DNA of 64,000 nucleotides. Source: Pseudoalteromonas luteoviolacea H33-S (lineage in GTDB: Bacteria > Pseudomonadota > Gammaproteobacteria > Enterobacterales > Alteromonadaceae). Of this stretch, positions 9,048 to 17,716 are shown piece by piece. The first letter of the stretch is position 1, and every line of letters begins with the position of its first letter. The notes below the pieces were generated by a model. It made no database searches. It was not told the origin of the DNA and worked only from the letters and a program-made list of their open reading frames with translations. Position numbers and translations under genes: made by a program. The stretch covers positions 1 to 64,000 of the forward strand of contig NZ_AUXY01000072.1 in NCBI RefSeq assembly GCF_001625695.1, read 5' to 3'.

Positions 9048-10271
9048 ATGTCAGAGCAACTATCAATCACAGATAATCAACGTCAAGAAATGGGTGAAAT
9101 TATCACCATTCTTGCTCAAGAAGTCAGTCGTAATATTCAAACCGATGCGGAGTTAAAAAACGGTCTACTGAGTGGTCTTGCAGGACAGCTTTTGTTTTTA
9201 TTCAAAGCGTATCAACTGGATCCAAGTTCGGTTGATGAGGCGCTTTTTTCAGAAAAGTTGGAGTTATTGCAAGAGCAATTGGGAGAGCAAAGCTTTGAGC
9301 TTAGCAATGGTTTGGCTGGTCAAGCTTGGGTTTTGGAGTACTTAAATCAAGCGGATCAAGAAGATTATGATCCTGAGTTACTCGAAGATGTTGATGACCT
9401 CTTCATACAGGCGCTTGATTACAACCCTTGGCCGGGAGAAATCGAAATGGTGCTGGGCTTGTCGGGCTATGCGCCTTATGCATCCAGACGCAATAAGTTT
9501 TCAGACCAATCAAAACTGTTCGAGATTATTGTTAGGGGACTAGAAAGTACCGCTACGCACTTTGATAATGGCCACATCGCTTGGTCACAGCCGAGTAATT
9601 CAGTGTATCGTTTTGATACTGACGACAGGGAAAAACCAGAGTTTAACCTTGGGCTTGCACATGGTGTGCCGGGTATGATCGCGGCGTTAATACCGGCGAT
9701 GGAAGTACCCGCTTTAAAAGATCGTGCTGCAAAGTTGGTGTCTGGTGCTTGTGATTGGTTGCTAGAGAACCAAACAGGACATGAGCATACCCATCACTCT
9801 TGTTATGGCTCATGTGCAGGAGAAAGTGATCCAACTTCTCGTCTTGGGTGGTGTTATGGTGATATCACCATCGCGTTGATTTTAGCACGAGCAGGTCAGG
9901 CACTAGATCGACCAAGCTATGTCGATAAAGCCCGTCATATCGCACTGCATGCTGCGAAGCGAGATGATAAGAGCGGCTATATCAATGATGCCGGTTTATG
10001 CCATGGTTTTGTTGGTTTGGCTGTGATCTTCCAAATTGTTAATAAATTCATACCAGATCCCAAGTTCGTTGAAGCGGCTCAATTTTGGCTTGACTATAGT
10101 TTGAACGCTTATAAAGAGCATGGAATAAAGGGAATGTATTCATACAACGGCCTGACTAAAGAGCATGAAGCTGATTTTGGCTTTTTAATGGGGTATGCCG
10201 GTGTCGGCTGTGGTTTGATAGGCTTATTAGATGATGATGTGAGCTGGACTGACTGTTTGTTGATGGTATAG
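9048..10271 (+). CDS. LanC-like lanthionine synthetase (cyclase)
   Basis: LanC enzymes add Cys thiols to dehydrated Ser/Thr to make lanthionine rings, using a zinc ion in an alpha/alpha-barrel. The protein has 407 residues, standard for LanC. All key residues are present: the GLAHG motif with His205 (acid/base) and zinc ligands Cys269 (WCYGD) and Cys318-His319 (GLCHGFVGL). The start is an ATG with an aaggaag site. It lies 10 nt upstream of lanB, so the two are cotranscribed. The odd point is the substrate: the only precursor seen in the cluster has no Cys. Either another precursor exists elsewhere, an outside thiol is used, or LanC has a non-cyclising role. Confidence 0.93.
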   Translation: MSEQLSITDNQRQEMGEIITILAQEVSRNIQTDAELKNGLLSGLAGQLLFLFKAYQLDPSSVDEALFSEKLELLQEQLGEQSFELSNGLAGQAWVLEYLNQADQEDYDPELLEDVDDLFIQALDYNPWPGEIEMVLGLSGYAPYASRRNKFSDQSKLFEIIVRGLESTATHFDNGHIAWSQPSNSVYRFDTDDREKPEFNLGLAHGVPGMIAALIPAMEVPALKDRAAKLVSGACDWLLENQTGHEHTHHSCYGSCAGESDPTSRLGWCYGDITIALILARAGQALDRPSYVDKARHIALHAAKRDDKSGYINDAGLCHGFVGLAVIFQIVNKFIPDPKFVEAAQFWLDYSLNAYKEHGIKGMYSYNGLTKEHEADFGFLMGYAGVGCGLIGLLDDDVSWTDCLLMV

Positions 10272-10281
10272 GAGTACAAGA

Positions 10282-13200
10282 ATGTCTAGCAAGCAACTAA
10301 AAAATGATAACTTTTTTGTAATTAGAACGCCACGCCTAGCACTTGAAGAGCTGGTGGCATTTGGTGATGACAATCAAGATACCAATACTTTATTGAGCGC
10401 TTGGTTAGCTACGCCAGGTGTTGAAGAAGCGATTTATTTAGCGAGCCCGTCATTACTAGAGCGCATCGAGCAGTGGCGCACTAAACCGGACTCTAAACAA
10501 GGCAAAAAAGTCGCACATGCATTGATTAAATACATGGTGCGTATGTGTTCGCGACCAACGCCGTTTGGTCTATTTTCTGGCATTCATCAAGGTCAAATCG
10601 ATAGCCAAACGACTCTAACGCCTGCGCAACATGTGAAAGATACCCGTAAAACGCGTCTTGATATGTTTTACTTATCCGCGCTAAAAGAGCACTTTATCAA
10701 ACATGCTTCACGCTCAGAGCACCTCACTTATAAGCCAAACTCATCTCATTATTTTATCGCAGAGCAATGCCGTTACATTGAGACCTATCTGTCTGATGAC
10801 ACCATGCAATATCGCTTAAGTGCGGTTGAAAGTGATGAATACTTCAAGTTCGCCTTAGAGCTTGCAAAGCCAGGGCTGAGTTTTAACGAATTAGTTACGC
10901 GTTTTTTAGCGCATTACGACGAAGCTGAACAAGAAGAAGTTGAAAACTACATTCAAGATTTGATTGATGAGGGCGTGTTACTGGCAGATATCCCGCTGCC
11001 ATTGACCGGAGACTCTCCTGATCTGGCTTTACTTAAATCGATCGAAGGCATTAAAGAGCTGGATGCCGCAGACAAATTGGCAACGGCGTTGAGCCAAATT
11101 GAGCAGTTAGATACTAACCGCAGTGGTGAGATCACCCCTTATAAACAGCTATTGTCTCACTTAGAAAGCTTGCCGGTTAAGGCCCAAGAAAACAAATTAT
11201 TCCAAAGTGACATATACCGTGCATTTGAGCAGTGCCAAATTTCCGAAATGGAAATTAAGCGTGTGCAAAAGCAACTTGAAGTGATTGCAGGACTCACGAT
11301 TACCAGTTCGGGTTCTGCTTTGAGCCAATTTATGACGCAGTTTAACAGCCGTTTTGAAGGGCAGTTTGTCCCTTTAGATGTCATTTTGGATGATGAGTCA
11401 GGCATTGGTATCTCGACAGAGACAGGTTACGAGGCGCCGCTGGTGGCGGGACTCAACCTTGCGCGCAGTGGGTCAAATCAAAATACTGCGCCTGAGATCA
11501 GCATGATTGATAGCATTGTTGAGCGTGCCTTAAGCTTGCCGGAAAATCGCGGTAAAGATTGTATTGTGCTAAAGAGCAAAGAGCTCAAAGGCAAGATCAA
11601 CAACAAAGATGCTGTGAAGAGCTTCCCGTATTCATTTGCGACCATGATGAGCTTATATCAGGATGATAGAGGCAATCCTATATACAAATTCAATGGCTGT
11701 TATGGCCCTTCTGCAGCTAATTTACTTGGCCGTTTTTGTCACCTTGACGCACAGTTAAAAACATCGGTGACGGAGCATTTAGCACAAGAGCAAGCACACA
11801 ACGAAGACGTTATTTTTGCTGAAGTGGTACACATGCCAGAAGGTCGCCCTGGTAACGTGATTGCACGTCCACACTTGCGTCAGTATGAAATTGTGTTTAT
11901 GGCTGACAGTGCATTGAGTGATGAATACCAGATCCCGCTCAGTGATTTACACGTTTGGGTTGAAGGCCAAAAGGTGAAGCTGTGGAGCAAGCGTTTAAAC
12001 AAGCAAGTCGTGCCGCGCTTATCCAGTGCGCACAATTACTCCGCGCGCAGTTTAAGTGCATATAAATTCTTATGTATGCTGCAACACCAAGAAGGTCGAG
12101 CGCCTCACTTCAGTATGCCATCGAGCACTGAGCGCGCTGCATTTGTGCCACGTGTCATGTTAGATAACTTGATTTTGAGTGAAAAGGTGTGGCGTATAGA
12201 GCGCAGCGAGCTAGAAGCGGTGAGTAAAAAAGGTCAATTTAACCGTGAACTGCTAGATAGCTTGATGCAAAAGTATCAACTCGATGCACAGGTGAGTTTT
12301 GCGATGTCAGACAATGTATTACAGCTTGATATACGCAATCCTGATATGTTCTCGATTTTATTGGGTGAGACCAAAGGCCAAACTACGGTTGAGCTCAAAG
12401 AAGTATTAACGAGCAGCTATCGCTCCCGTGTTGTCGATAGTGAAGGTCGCCATTACAACAACGAAGTCATTGTGCCATTTTTCAATGAGCATGCAGCGGT
12501 ACATGCCCATTACTCAGACGACCCCTATGCCAATATCACGGCCACGCCGATTAAGCGTCGCTTTAGCGCGGGTTCTGAGTGGTTAAGCTTGAAGATATAC
12601 TCAGGTAACTCATTGGTTGAGCAATTACTGACAGAAGAACTTTTACCTCTGATTGAAGAAAACAGCGAATTGTACGACAAGTGGTTCTTTATTCGTTATG
12701 GCGATCCTGATTGGCATATTCGTTTACGTTTCCATGGTGATCCGAGCTTGTTATGCGGTCAATTACTACCGCGATTAAATGCGTTATTGGACCCTAAAAT
12801 TGAATCTGGAGAGTTGCACAAGGTTGAGTTAATGACTTACGAGCGAGAAGTTGAGCGCTACGGCGGTCCTGAGTCAATGAGTTTGGTGGAATCTCTATTT
12901 ATGCTCGATAGCCGTTTAATTGCACAAACTTGTGGCTTAATTGATGAGTATGGTGAAGATGTGCGCTGGCGTGTGGCGTTGGCGTGTACACATAGATTGT
13001 TTAACCTCTTTGAGTACTCAGATGAAGCCCGCTTTGCCTTAGTTAGCCAGTTGCGCGAAGGGTTTGGTCGAGAGTTTAATGAAACCAGTCTGTTACGTAA
13101 GCAGCTAGGTAATCGCTATCGTGATTATCAGCAGAAGCTCGATGATGACTTTGTTAAATTGGTGCCGGAAAACGCGACCGAGTGCGATGAAGTACAGTCA

Positions 13201-13428
13201 GCAATATTGGCGATTTTAGAGCAGTGGCAAGCCAGTGCAGCGCCTGTGATAGAGGTGTTAAATCGTTTGATAGCTGAAGAGCAATTAAATTGTACGAAAG
13301 ACTCGTTGCTGAACTCTGTTTTGCATATGCATAACAACCGTATGTTTAAAGCTTATGGTCGTGAGCAAGAGTTAGTCATACACGATTTGATGCGTCGTAA
13401 ATACTTCTCAGCAGATAAAAAATCGTAA
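10282..13428 (+). CDS. Full-length lantibiotic dehydratase (LanB, glutamyl-tRNA-dependent)
   Basis: The protein has 1048 residues, the length of complete class I dehydratases. The N-terminal glutamylation domain (residues about 1-750) carries the typical early motif MVRMCSRPTPFGLFSG and a later stretch GRPGNVIARPHLRQYEIVF. The C-terminal SpaB_C/elimination domain begins near 770 (WLSLKIYSGNSLVEQLL, then WFFIRYGDPDWHIRLRFHGD). In the family, Ser/Thr are glutamylated from Glu-tRNA and then eliminated to Dha/Dhb. With a Thr-only core peptide the expected product would contain dehydrobutyrines. It is the last gene of the exporter-lanC-lanB run and is followed by a strong terminator. Confidence 0.95.
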   Translation: MSSKQLKNDNFFVIRTPRLALEELVAFGDDNQDTNTLLSAWLATPGVEEAIYLASPSLLERIEQWRTKPDSKQGKKVAHALIKYMVRMCSRPTPFGLFSGIHQGQIDSQTTLTPAQHVKDTRKTRLDMFYLSALKEHFIKHASRSEHLTYKPNSSHYFIAEQCRYIETYLSDDTMQYRLSAVESDEYFKFALELAKPGLSFNELVTRFLAHYDEAEQEEVENYIQDLIDEGVLLADIPLPLTGDSPDLALLKSIEGIKELDAADKLATALSQIEQLDTNRSGEITPYKQLLSHLESLPVKAQENKLFQSDIYRAFEQCQISEMEIKRVQKQLEVIAGLTITSSGSALSQFMTQFNSRFEGQFVPLDVILDDESGIGISTETGYEAPLVAGLNLARSGSNQNTAPEISMIDSIVERALSLPENRGKDCIVLKSKELKGKINNKDAVKSFPYSFATMMSLYQDDRGNPIYKFNGCYGPSAANLLGRFCHLDAQLKTSVTEHLAQEQAHNEDVIFAEVVHMPEGRPGNVIARPHLRQYEIVFMADSALSDEYQIPLSDLHVWVEGQKVKLWSKRLNKQVVPRLSSAHNYSARSLSAYKFLCMLQHQEGRAPHFSMPSSTERAAFVPRVMLDNLILSEKVWRIERSELEAVSKKGQFNRELLDSLMQKYQLDAQVSFAMSDNVLQLDIRNPDMFSILLGETKGQTTVELKEVLTSSYRSRVVDSEGRHYNNEVIVPFFNEHAAVHAHYSDDPYANITATPIKRRFSAGSEWLSLKIYSGNSLVEQLLTEELLPLIEENSELYDKWFFIRYGDPDWHIRLRFHGDPSLLCGQLLPRLNALLDPKIESGELHKVELMTYEREVERYGGPESMSLVESLFMLDSRLIAQTCGLIDEYGEDVRWRVALACTHRLFNLFEYSDEARFALVSQLREGFGREFNETSLLRKQLGNRYRDYQQKLDDDFVKLVPENATECDEVQSAILAILEQWQASAAPVIEVLNRLIAEEQLNCTKDSLLNSVLHMHNNRMFKAYGREQELVIHDLMRRKYFSADKKS

Positions 13429-13442
13429 AATCATTGATGATT

Positions 13443-13470
13443 AAAAAAGCGCTCAACTGAGCGCTTTTTT
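13443..13470 (+). terminator. Rho-independent terminator after lanB
   Basis: AAAAAAGCGCTC pairs with GAGCGCTTTTTT around a 4-nt loop, 14 nt past the lanB stop. It marks the end of the RiPP operon. Confidence 0.92.
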
Positions 13471-13538
13471 TGTGCTTTGCTGCAGGGCGCACTAGAGTTG
13501 AATGCAAGCAAACTCATTTCAGTTTAGTAAGGAGTGAC

Positions 13539-14060
13539 ATGATGCGAGCGCTAAAATGCCTTGTGTGTGCAATCTGTTTCTACAATCCGCTAGCTTGGAC
13601 GGCCGAGCTCGCCAAAGAGTTGAGCGTGTTCTCCCCCTACTTGGGGACTTGGCAAGCCCGTTTTAGCATGGCGGCAGATGCGCCTGCAGTGGAAGATATC
13701 AGCCATTGGGAGAGGGCGCTGAACGGCACGGCTATTCGGACCTTACATTCTATCAATCAGGGGGATTATGGCGGCGAGTCGCTGATTTTTTGGGATAAGC
13801 AAAAGCAGTCCTTGGTATTTTATTATTTTACGACAGCAGGCTTTTATACCTCAGGGCGAATTGAGGTGATCAGTGATTATGAATTTGCAGCTTTTGAGCA
13901 AGTTGTGGGCGACCAAAACGGCATTACCCAAGTGAAGTCTACAAGCCGCTTTAAAGATGGTCAGTTCAGTGTCGCGACTCAGTACTTTAAGCTAGGTAAG
14001 TGGACAGCACCGCAAACACGTATTTATACGCCGAGCAAAAAGGCAGTGGTATTTAAATAA
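13539..14060 (+). CDS. Predicted secreted protein, function unknown (DUF1579-like lipocalin-type fold possible)
   Basis: The protein has about 173 residues. The start is placed at ATG 13539 (or 13542) because an aaggag site lies just upstream and the resulting N-terminus is a signal peptide (MMRALKCLVCAICFYNPLAWTA). The mature part has a run of beta-strand-like segments with YLGTWQARFSM, WERALNGTAIRTLHSINQGD and TAGFYTSGRIEVIS. This resembles small proteins that measure or modify cargo in beta-barrels (DUF1579-like), but the match is weak. Its stop overlaps the next start in the form TAATG, so it is coupled to thpR. Confidence 0.7.
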   Translation: MMRALKCLVCAICFYNPLAWTAELAKELSVFSPYLGTWQARFSMAADAPAVEDISHWERALNGTAIRTLHSINQGDYGGESLIFWDKQKQSLVFYYFTTAGFYTSGRIEVISDYEFAAFEQVVGDQNGITQVKSTSRFKDGQFSVATQYFKLGKWTAPQTRIYTPSKKAVVFK

Positions 14061-14584
14061 TGATAGGGAAGCGACTGTTTTTTGGTATTGGCTTAACACC
14101 TGAACAAACGGCACATATTCAACACTGGCTAGATACCTCTGTTATTGCCACTAAAGCGTCGACCTTGCCGCGTAATTGGCATCTGACATTGGCATTTTTA
14201 GCTCAGGCAGACGCGAGCGCTGAAGAAAAGGTGATCGAATTTGCCCACAGTTTAGCGCAGCCATCTTTTCAACTGCGTTTTGATAGCACGGGATATTGGT
14301 CGCATAACGGACTATTTTATTTGCGGCCCGATCACATTAATGACGCGTTGTGCGGTATTGCAGAGCCTTTGCGCAACTGTGGGGAAGCACTGGGATTGTA
14401 TCGTAATCCCTATCCATTTTCTCCTCATATCACCTTGTTTCGTGGGCTTAAAGCTGAGCCGTCAGTATGTGCACCCATAGTGCCATTTACCTTAGACGTC
14501 ACTGAGTTTCATCTTTATCACTCACACAGGCTTGAAGATGGTTTGCACTATACGCCAATCTACTCTTTTGCACTTAGCGCTTAA
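14060..14584 (+). CDS. thpR: RNA 2',3'-cyclic phosphodiesterase (LigT/2'-5' RNA ligase family)
   Basis: This 174-residue cytoplasmic 2H phosphoesterase would open 2',3'-cyclic phosphates on RNA. Both HxT motifs are visible: NWHLTLAFLA near residue 40 and PHITLFRGL near residue 124. The start codon shares an A with the stop of the gene before, so translation is coupled. Its 3' end overlaps the convergent lysozyme gene by 11 bases. Confidence 0.92.
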   Translation: MIGKRLFFGIGLTPEQTAHIQHWLDTSVIATKASTLPRNWHLTLAFLAQADASAEEKVIEFAHSLAQPSFQLRFDSTGYWSHNGLFYLRPDHINDALCGIAEPLRNCGEALGLYRNPYPFSPHITLFRGLKAEPSVCAPIVPFTLDVTEFHLYHSHRLEDGLHYTPIYSFALSA

Positions 14585-15224
14585 ATCGTGCAAGGGCTTT
14601 GGTCAAAAGAAAGTGGCCAAGTCGCTTGAGCAAACCCACAGAGCCGCTTTGTGCAAATAACCGTGCGGTGGCTTGATTGCGCGCAGCGCTGACATGCTTG
14701 CGTCGACACTCTGTGGCGGCAAGCTGCCAGTTTTCATGGCGAATGGCGTGCAATAGATTTGGCCAAGCTCGGCTTAAGTTGGGAGTACCTAAATTATAGG
14801 CCATATCGAGTAATGCTAGTTGCACATTTGATGGCATGCGACGAAATGGCACATAGCCGTTTTTCGCGCTAAATAGGGTGCTCAGTTCAGTTTCGAATTC
14901 GGCGATCTTTTTTTCCAGTAACTGTACGCATGCTTGCTGTGGTAAATACAGTTTGCAGTGGGATTCATACCAGCTTGCTAAGCGTCCTGATGGCAATTTG
15001 GCTATACGTTCAAATTCTTGAATTTTCGCTGCGCGACTTGCCGCTTTTTGTGTCGACTTTTCACGCAGAGGGAGTTTGCTGAGCGCTTTGGCACTAGTAA
15101 TGTGAAAACCCGCTCCCAAGGTGACATTGCCGCGAGTATCGACATATAAATGGGCAATGACCCCTTCGTATAAACAAATGTGTTTAGCCGCTTTTCGGCG
15201 ATTTACTGAGTTAAGTTGGAACAA
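14574..15224 (-). CDS. T4-type lysozyme (GH24) without signal peptide
   Basis: The protein has 216 residues. The N-terminal motif YEGVIAHLYVDTRGNVTLGA has Glu, Asp and Thr at the exact spacing of the T4 lysozyme triad (Glu-9-Asp-6-Thr). The later helices include SNVQLALLDMAYNLG, typical of the family. There is no signal peptide or membrane segment, so export would need a holin-like route or another system. The only available start is TTG at 15224 with an aaagg stretch upstream, inside the 3' end of the neighbouring gene (22-base overlap), so the two are cotranscribed. No other phage genes are near; it may be a domesticated endolysin or an antibacterial effector. Confidence 0.8.
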   Translation of the reverse strand: MFQLNSVNRRKAAKHICLYEGVIAHLYVDTRGNVTLGAGFHITSAKALSKLPLREKSTQKAASRAAKIQEFERIAKLPSGRLASWYESHCKLYLPQQACVQLLEKKIAEFETELSTLFSAKNGYVPFRRMPSNVQLALLDMAYNLGTPNLSRAWPNLLHAIRHENWQLAATECRRKHVSAARNQATARLFAQSGSVGLLKRLGHFLLTKALARFKR

Positions 15225-15910
15225 TTCGCAACCTTTTTTACTTCCGACGCTTTATTAACTGTGTAGCATTGCTTGAGCAAAGAGCAATAGCAAGTATTTA
15301 CTTCAATATCATGGGCGATCTCACCAATTTTTTCCCATAAATTATTATTAAACTTGCTGCGCACCATAGAAAATAAGACTAAATCATTGCCATCCGCTAA
15401 TAGAGAGTTGTTTGGATTACTCGTGACATACCAGCCAAACTGCTTGAGGTAGTTAATATCCCCATTATCAGATTGAACTTCTTTTAGTGCATCTCGATAG
15501 GCATTGAGGCTACAGCAATCGTTTAGGAGTTCAACGAGGGTGTTGTACTGTTCGCCTTGATATGCAAAGTGCATGGATTTGATAAGTGCAGGGCCAGTAC
15601 CAGAGTTTTTCACTTTCACAGTCATATGGGCGCGCTCAGCTTCGATATTATAGTCGCTATAACTGACTTGCAACCAAGGCCAAGTCTCTGCGTAAAGTTG
15701 TCGCTCTGCGGCGGTCACTTGCTCTTGGGCTGCTTTGGCTTGCATGTACGTGGCATAAAAGGAGGCTGCGGAAATTAAAATCGCACACAGGGCTAAAATG
15801 CTGTTCATTTTAGAGCGTGATAATTTTAGCTTGAGTCTCGGTGCTCTAGGTCGCAGCGCTTCTGTTGGCTGATGTTGTTCTTCTATCTTCTGGTCGTGTT
15901 CAGATGACAT
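15203..15910 (-). CDS. Single-pass membrane protein of unknown function
   Basis: The protein has 235 residues. A charged, Pro-rich N-terminal tail (residues 1-34) is followed by one membrane helix (SILALCAILISAASFYATYM) and a helix like KAAQEQVTAAERQLYAETWP. A mostly beta C-terminal domain follows, with several Cys (DCCS near 130 and CYCSLLKQC near 210). I do not recognise the family, although the segment after the helix resembles proteins with a periplasmic sensor-like domain. It overlaps the lysozyme gene and lies 21 nt downstream of the mltD-like gene on the same strand, so it belongs to a cell-wall-linked operon. Confidence 0.7.
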   Translation of the reverse strand: MSSEHDQKIEEQHQPTEALRPRAPRLKLKLSRSKMNSILALCAILISAASFYATYMQAKAAQEQVTAAERQLYAETWPWLQVSYSDYNIEAERAHMTVKVKNSGTGPALIKSMHFAYQGEQYNTLVELLNDCCSLNAYRDALKEVQSDNGDINYLKQFGWYVTSNPNNSLLADGNDLVLFSMVRSKFNNNLWEKIGEIAHDIEVNTCYCSLLKQCYTVNKASEVKKVANCSNLTQ

Positions 15911-15931
15911 GGTAAATTCCTTTTTATGTAC

Positions 15932-17218
15932 TTATGGCGCCGTTAAAAATAAAGTGAGCTCTTTGCCAATTTGCAGTGTTGAGCTGGATAGCGCGTTCCA
16001 TTGCTTTAACTTATTCACGGAAACATTAAATTGCTTGGCAATGCGCCATAAGCTATCGCCAGACTTGACGGTATAGGTGTAGTGTTTATCGGCCAGTACG
16101 GGTAACACCAATTGCTGACCAATGCGTATGGTATCGGAGCGCAGTTGGTTAAATGACTTGAGTTGTCTAACACTGAGCTCATAATTAGCGGCAATCACAC
16201 TCAGGCTATCGCCACGTCGCACTGTGTAGGTTTGCCATTGGTCACTTGGCATGGTTGGGAGGTTTTTGGCATAGTCCGACCATTGCTGGGCTTTGTCGAT
16301 TGGCATAATGAGGCGATTGGGGCCGCCAAGCAAAGCGGGAAAGCGTGCATATCCAGTATTGAGCTCGGCCAGCATCGACCACTGAGGATTTCGGTCTAAA
16401 ATAGTGGCAGCGGGTAAAGAAACTGTGGTGATGGCTGGGATGTTGGCAATGGCCGGAAAAGGCATTAACTGCTGTTTGAGTAATTGCGTGGCAGCGATAA
16501 GTTTAGGGACATAGTGACGTGTTTGACGCGGTAGTTGTAGCGCAAAAAAATCTGTTGATTTACCTGCTTTACGGTTGTTTTCTATGGCCCTTAAGACTCT
16601 GCCTTCCCCCGTATTATACGCCGCAACCGCGTGGTACCAGTTGCCGTCAAAGCGCTTGTGTAAGTAGGTTAAAAAATCAAGCGCGACACGGGTTGAGTCA
16701 ATCAGATCTTGGCGGCCATCGTACCAAGGGTTGATCTCAATGCCATAATGCTTGGCAATTAAAGGCGTCAGTTGCCACAGTCCCGAGGCATGCTTGTGTG
16801 AATAGGCTTGCATATCAAAGTCAGTTTCAATCAAAGGCATGAGTGCCAGTTCAATGGGTAAACCGCGCTTTTCAATTTCCGTCACAATGTAATACAGCAA
16901 AGGACCTGCACGTTGGCTGATGGTATCCATATAATTTGGGTGCTGAAGATACCAATTTACGCGTCGTAGTACCCTAGGGTGGCTTGAGGGTGCAAAGCTA
17001 ATTTGCTGGCGGATCCGCTGCCAGACATCCTCTTCATGAATGGGCGCTGTTGGAAAAGGCTTTACCTTGGTCACGCCTGTCGAGGTTTGAATTTGGGTTG
17101 GTTTAATATGGGCTTCTTGCATTTGCTGATCAGAAGCGTCAGCTTGTGCAGCATCTTGTGTCGTCTGACAGGCCGTAAGAAATAAAAAGCAGGCAATGAG
17201 AAGCGGTCGTTTTAGCAT
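15932..17218 (-). CDS. mltD: MltD-like membrane-bound lytic murein transglycosylase with two LysM domains
   Basis: MltD-type enzymes cleave peptidoglycan glycan strands in the periplasm. The protein has 428 residues, beginning with a lipoprotein signal (LLIACFLFLTACQTT, lipobox Cys near 17). The SLT domain occupies about 100-250: the catalytic Glu lies in ALMPLIETDFD, followed by HASGLWQLTPLIAKHYG and the AAYNTGEGRV motif. Two LysM repeats follow near 333 (YTVRRGDSLSVIAANYELSV) and 382 (YTVKSGDSLWRIAKQFNVSV). It is the first gene of a minus-strand run with the membrane protein and lysozyme, so that run may form a small murein-processing unit. Confidence 0.93.
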   Translation of the reverse strand: MLKRPLLIACFLFLTACQTTQDAAQADASDQQMQEAHIKPTQIQTSTGVTKVKPFPTAPIHEEDVWQRIRQQISFAPSSHPRVLRRVNWYLQHPNYMDTISQRAGPLLYYIVTEIEKRGLPIELALMPLIETDFDMQAYSHKHASGLWQLTPLIAKHYGIEINPWYDGRQDLIDSTRVALDFLTYLHKRFDGNWYHAVAAYNTGEGRVLRAIENNRKAGKSTDFFALQLPRQTRHYVPKLIAATQLLKQQLMPFPAIANIPAITTVSLPAATILDRNPQWSMLAELNTGYARFPALLGGPNRLIMPIDKAQQWSDYAKNLPTMPSDQWQTYTVRRGDSLSVIAANYELSVRQLKSFNQLRSDTIRIGQQLVLPVLADKHYTYTVKSGDSLWRIAKQFNVSVNKLKQWNALSSSTLQIGKELTLFLTAP

Positions 17219-17393
17219 AGCGGCACCGAGTTATTATTATTCTTATTACGCTATTTTATAAGTTAGTGAAATAAATACACAAGTTAAAATAATTGGGACA
17301 TAGTGAGCCAGCGAGATAGTTTCTGTTTGTTTTTTGAACTAAACTGGGGTTGAGTGCGTTTAAGTAAGTAGTTCCACTGTTGAGAGGTGTTTT

Positions 17394-17690
17394 ATGGACC
17401 GCACAGAATTGAAAGAACAATTTGAACACAGCTATATGGATCCGGTCATACTCAGTTATGCAGACTCAAACCATTATCTTGCCGGTGGTTTAGATGTGTT
17501 GGGTAACTATCATTTGATTACCGATAAAAAAGGTAAAATCGTTACTTACAACTCGTTGCGCGAGGCTGAAGTCGAGTTGGCAGATCTTGGCGCGACAGAA
17601 GCCACGCTTGATATGGAAACTGCCTATGACGAGATGGTGGGCAGCGTCAGTGACGGACATTGTCGCTTTAAACTGCCGCTCGTTCACTAA
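17394..17690 (+). CDS. Small DUF6482-like protein
   Basis: The protein has 98 residues, is soluble and acidic, and has a gaggtg ribosome site before the ATG. The sequence (YADSNHYLAGGLDVLGNYHL, then a Leu/Glu-rich helix) matches what I recall of the DUF6482 family of marine gammaproteobacteria, whose function is unknown. It is a single gene between the mltD-like operon and a convergent receptor gene, with a weak hairpin at its end. Confidence 0.7.
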   Translation: MDRTELKEQFEHSYMDPVILSYADSNHYLAGGLDVLGNYHLITDKKGKIVTYNSLREAEVELADLGATEATLDMETAYDEMVGSVSDGHCRFKLPLVH

Positions 17691-17698
17691 GAGAAAGG

Positions 17699-17715
17699 TG
17701 GGGCGTTATGCCCCA
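17699..17715. terminator. Short hairpin between convergent genes
   Basis: TGGGGC / GCCCCA with a 5-nt loop lies just after the DUF6482-like stop and just before the receptor gene's stop on the other strand. The stem is only 6 bp and there is no long T-run, so it is a weak bidirectional terminator candidate. Confidence 0.4.
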
Positions 17716-17716
17716 T

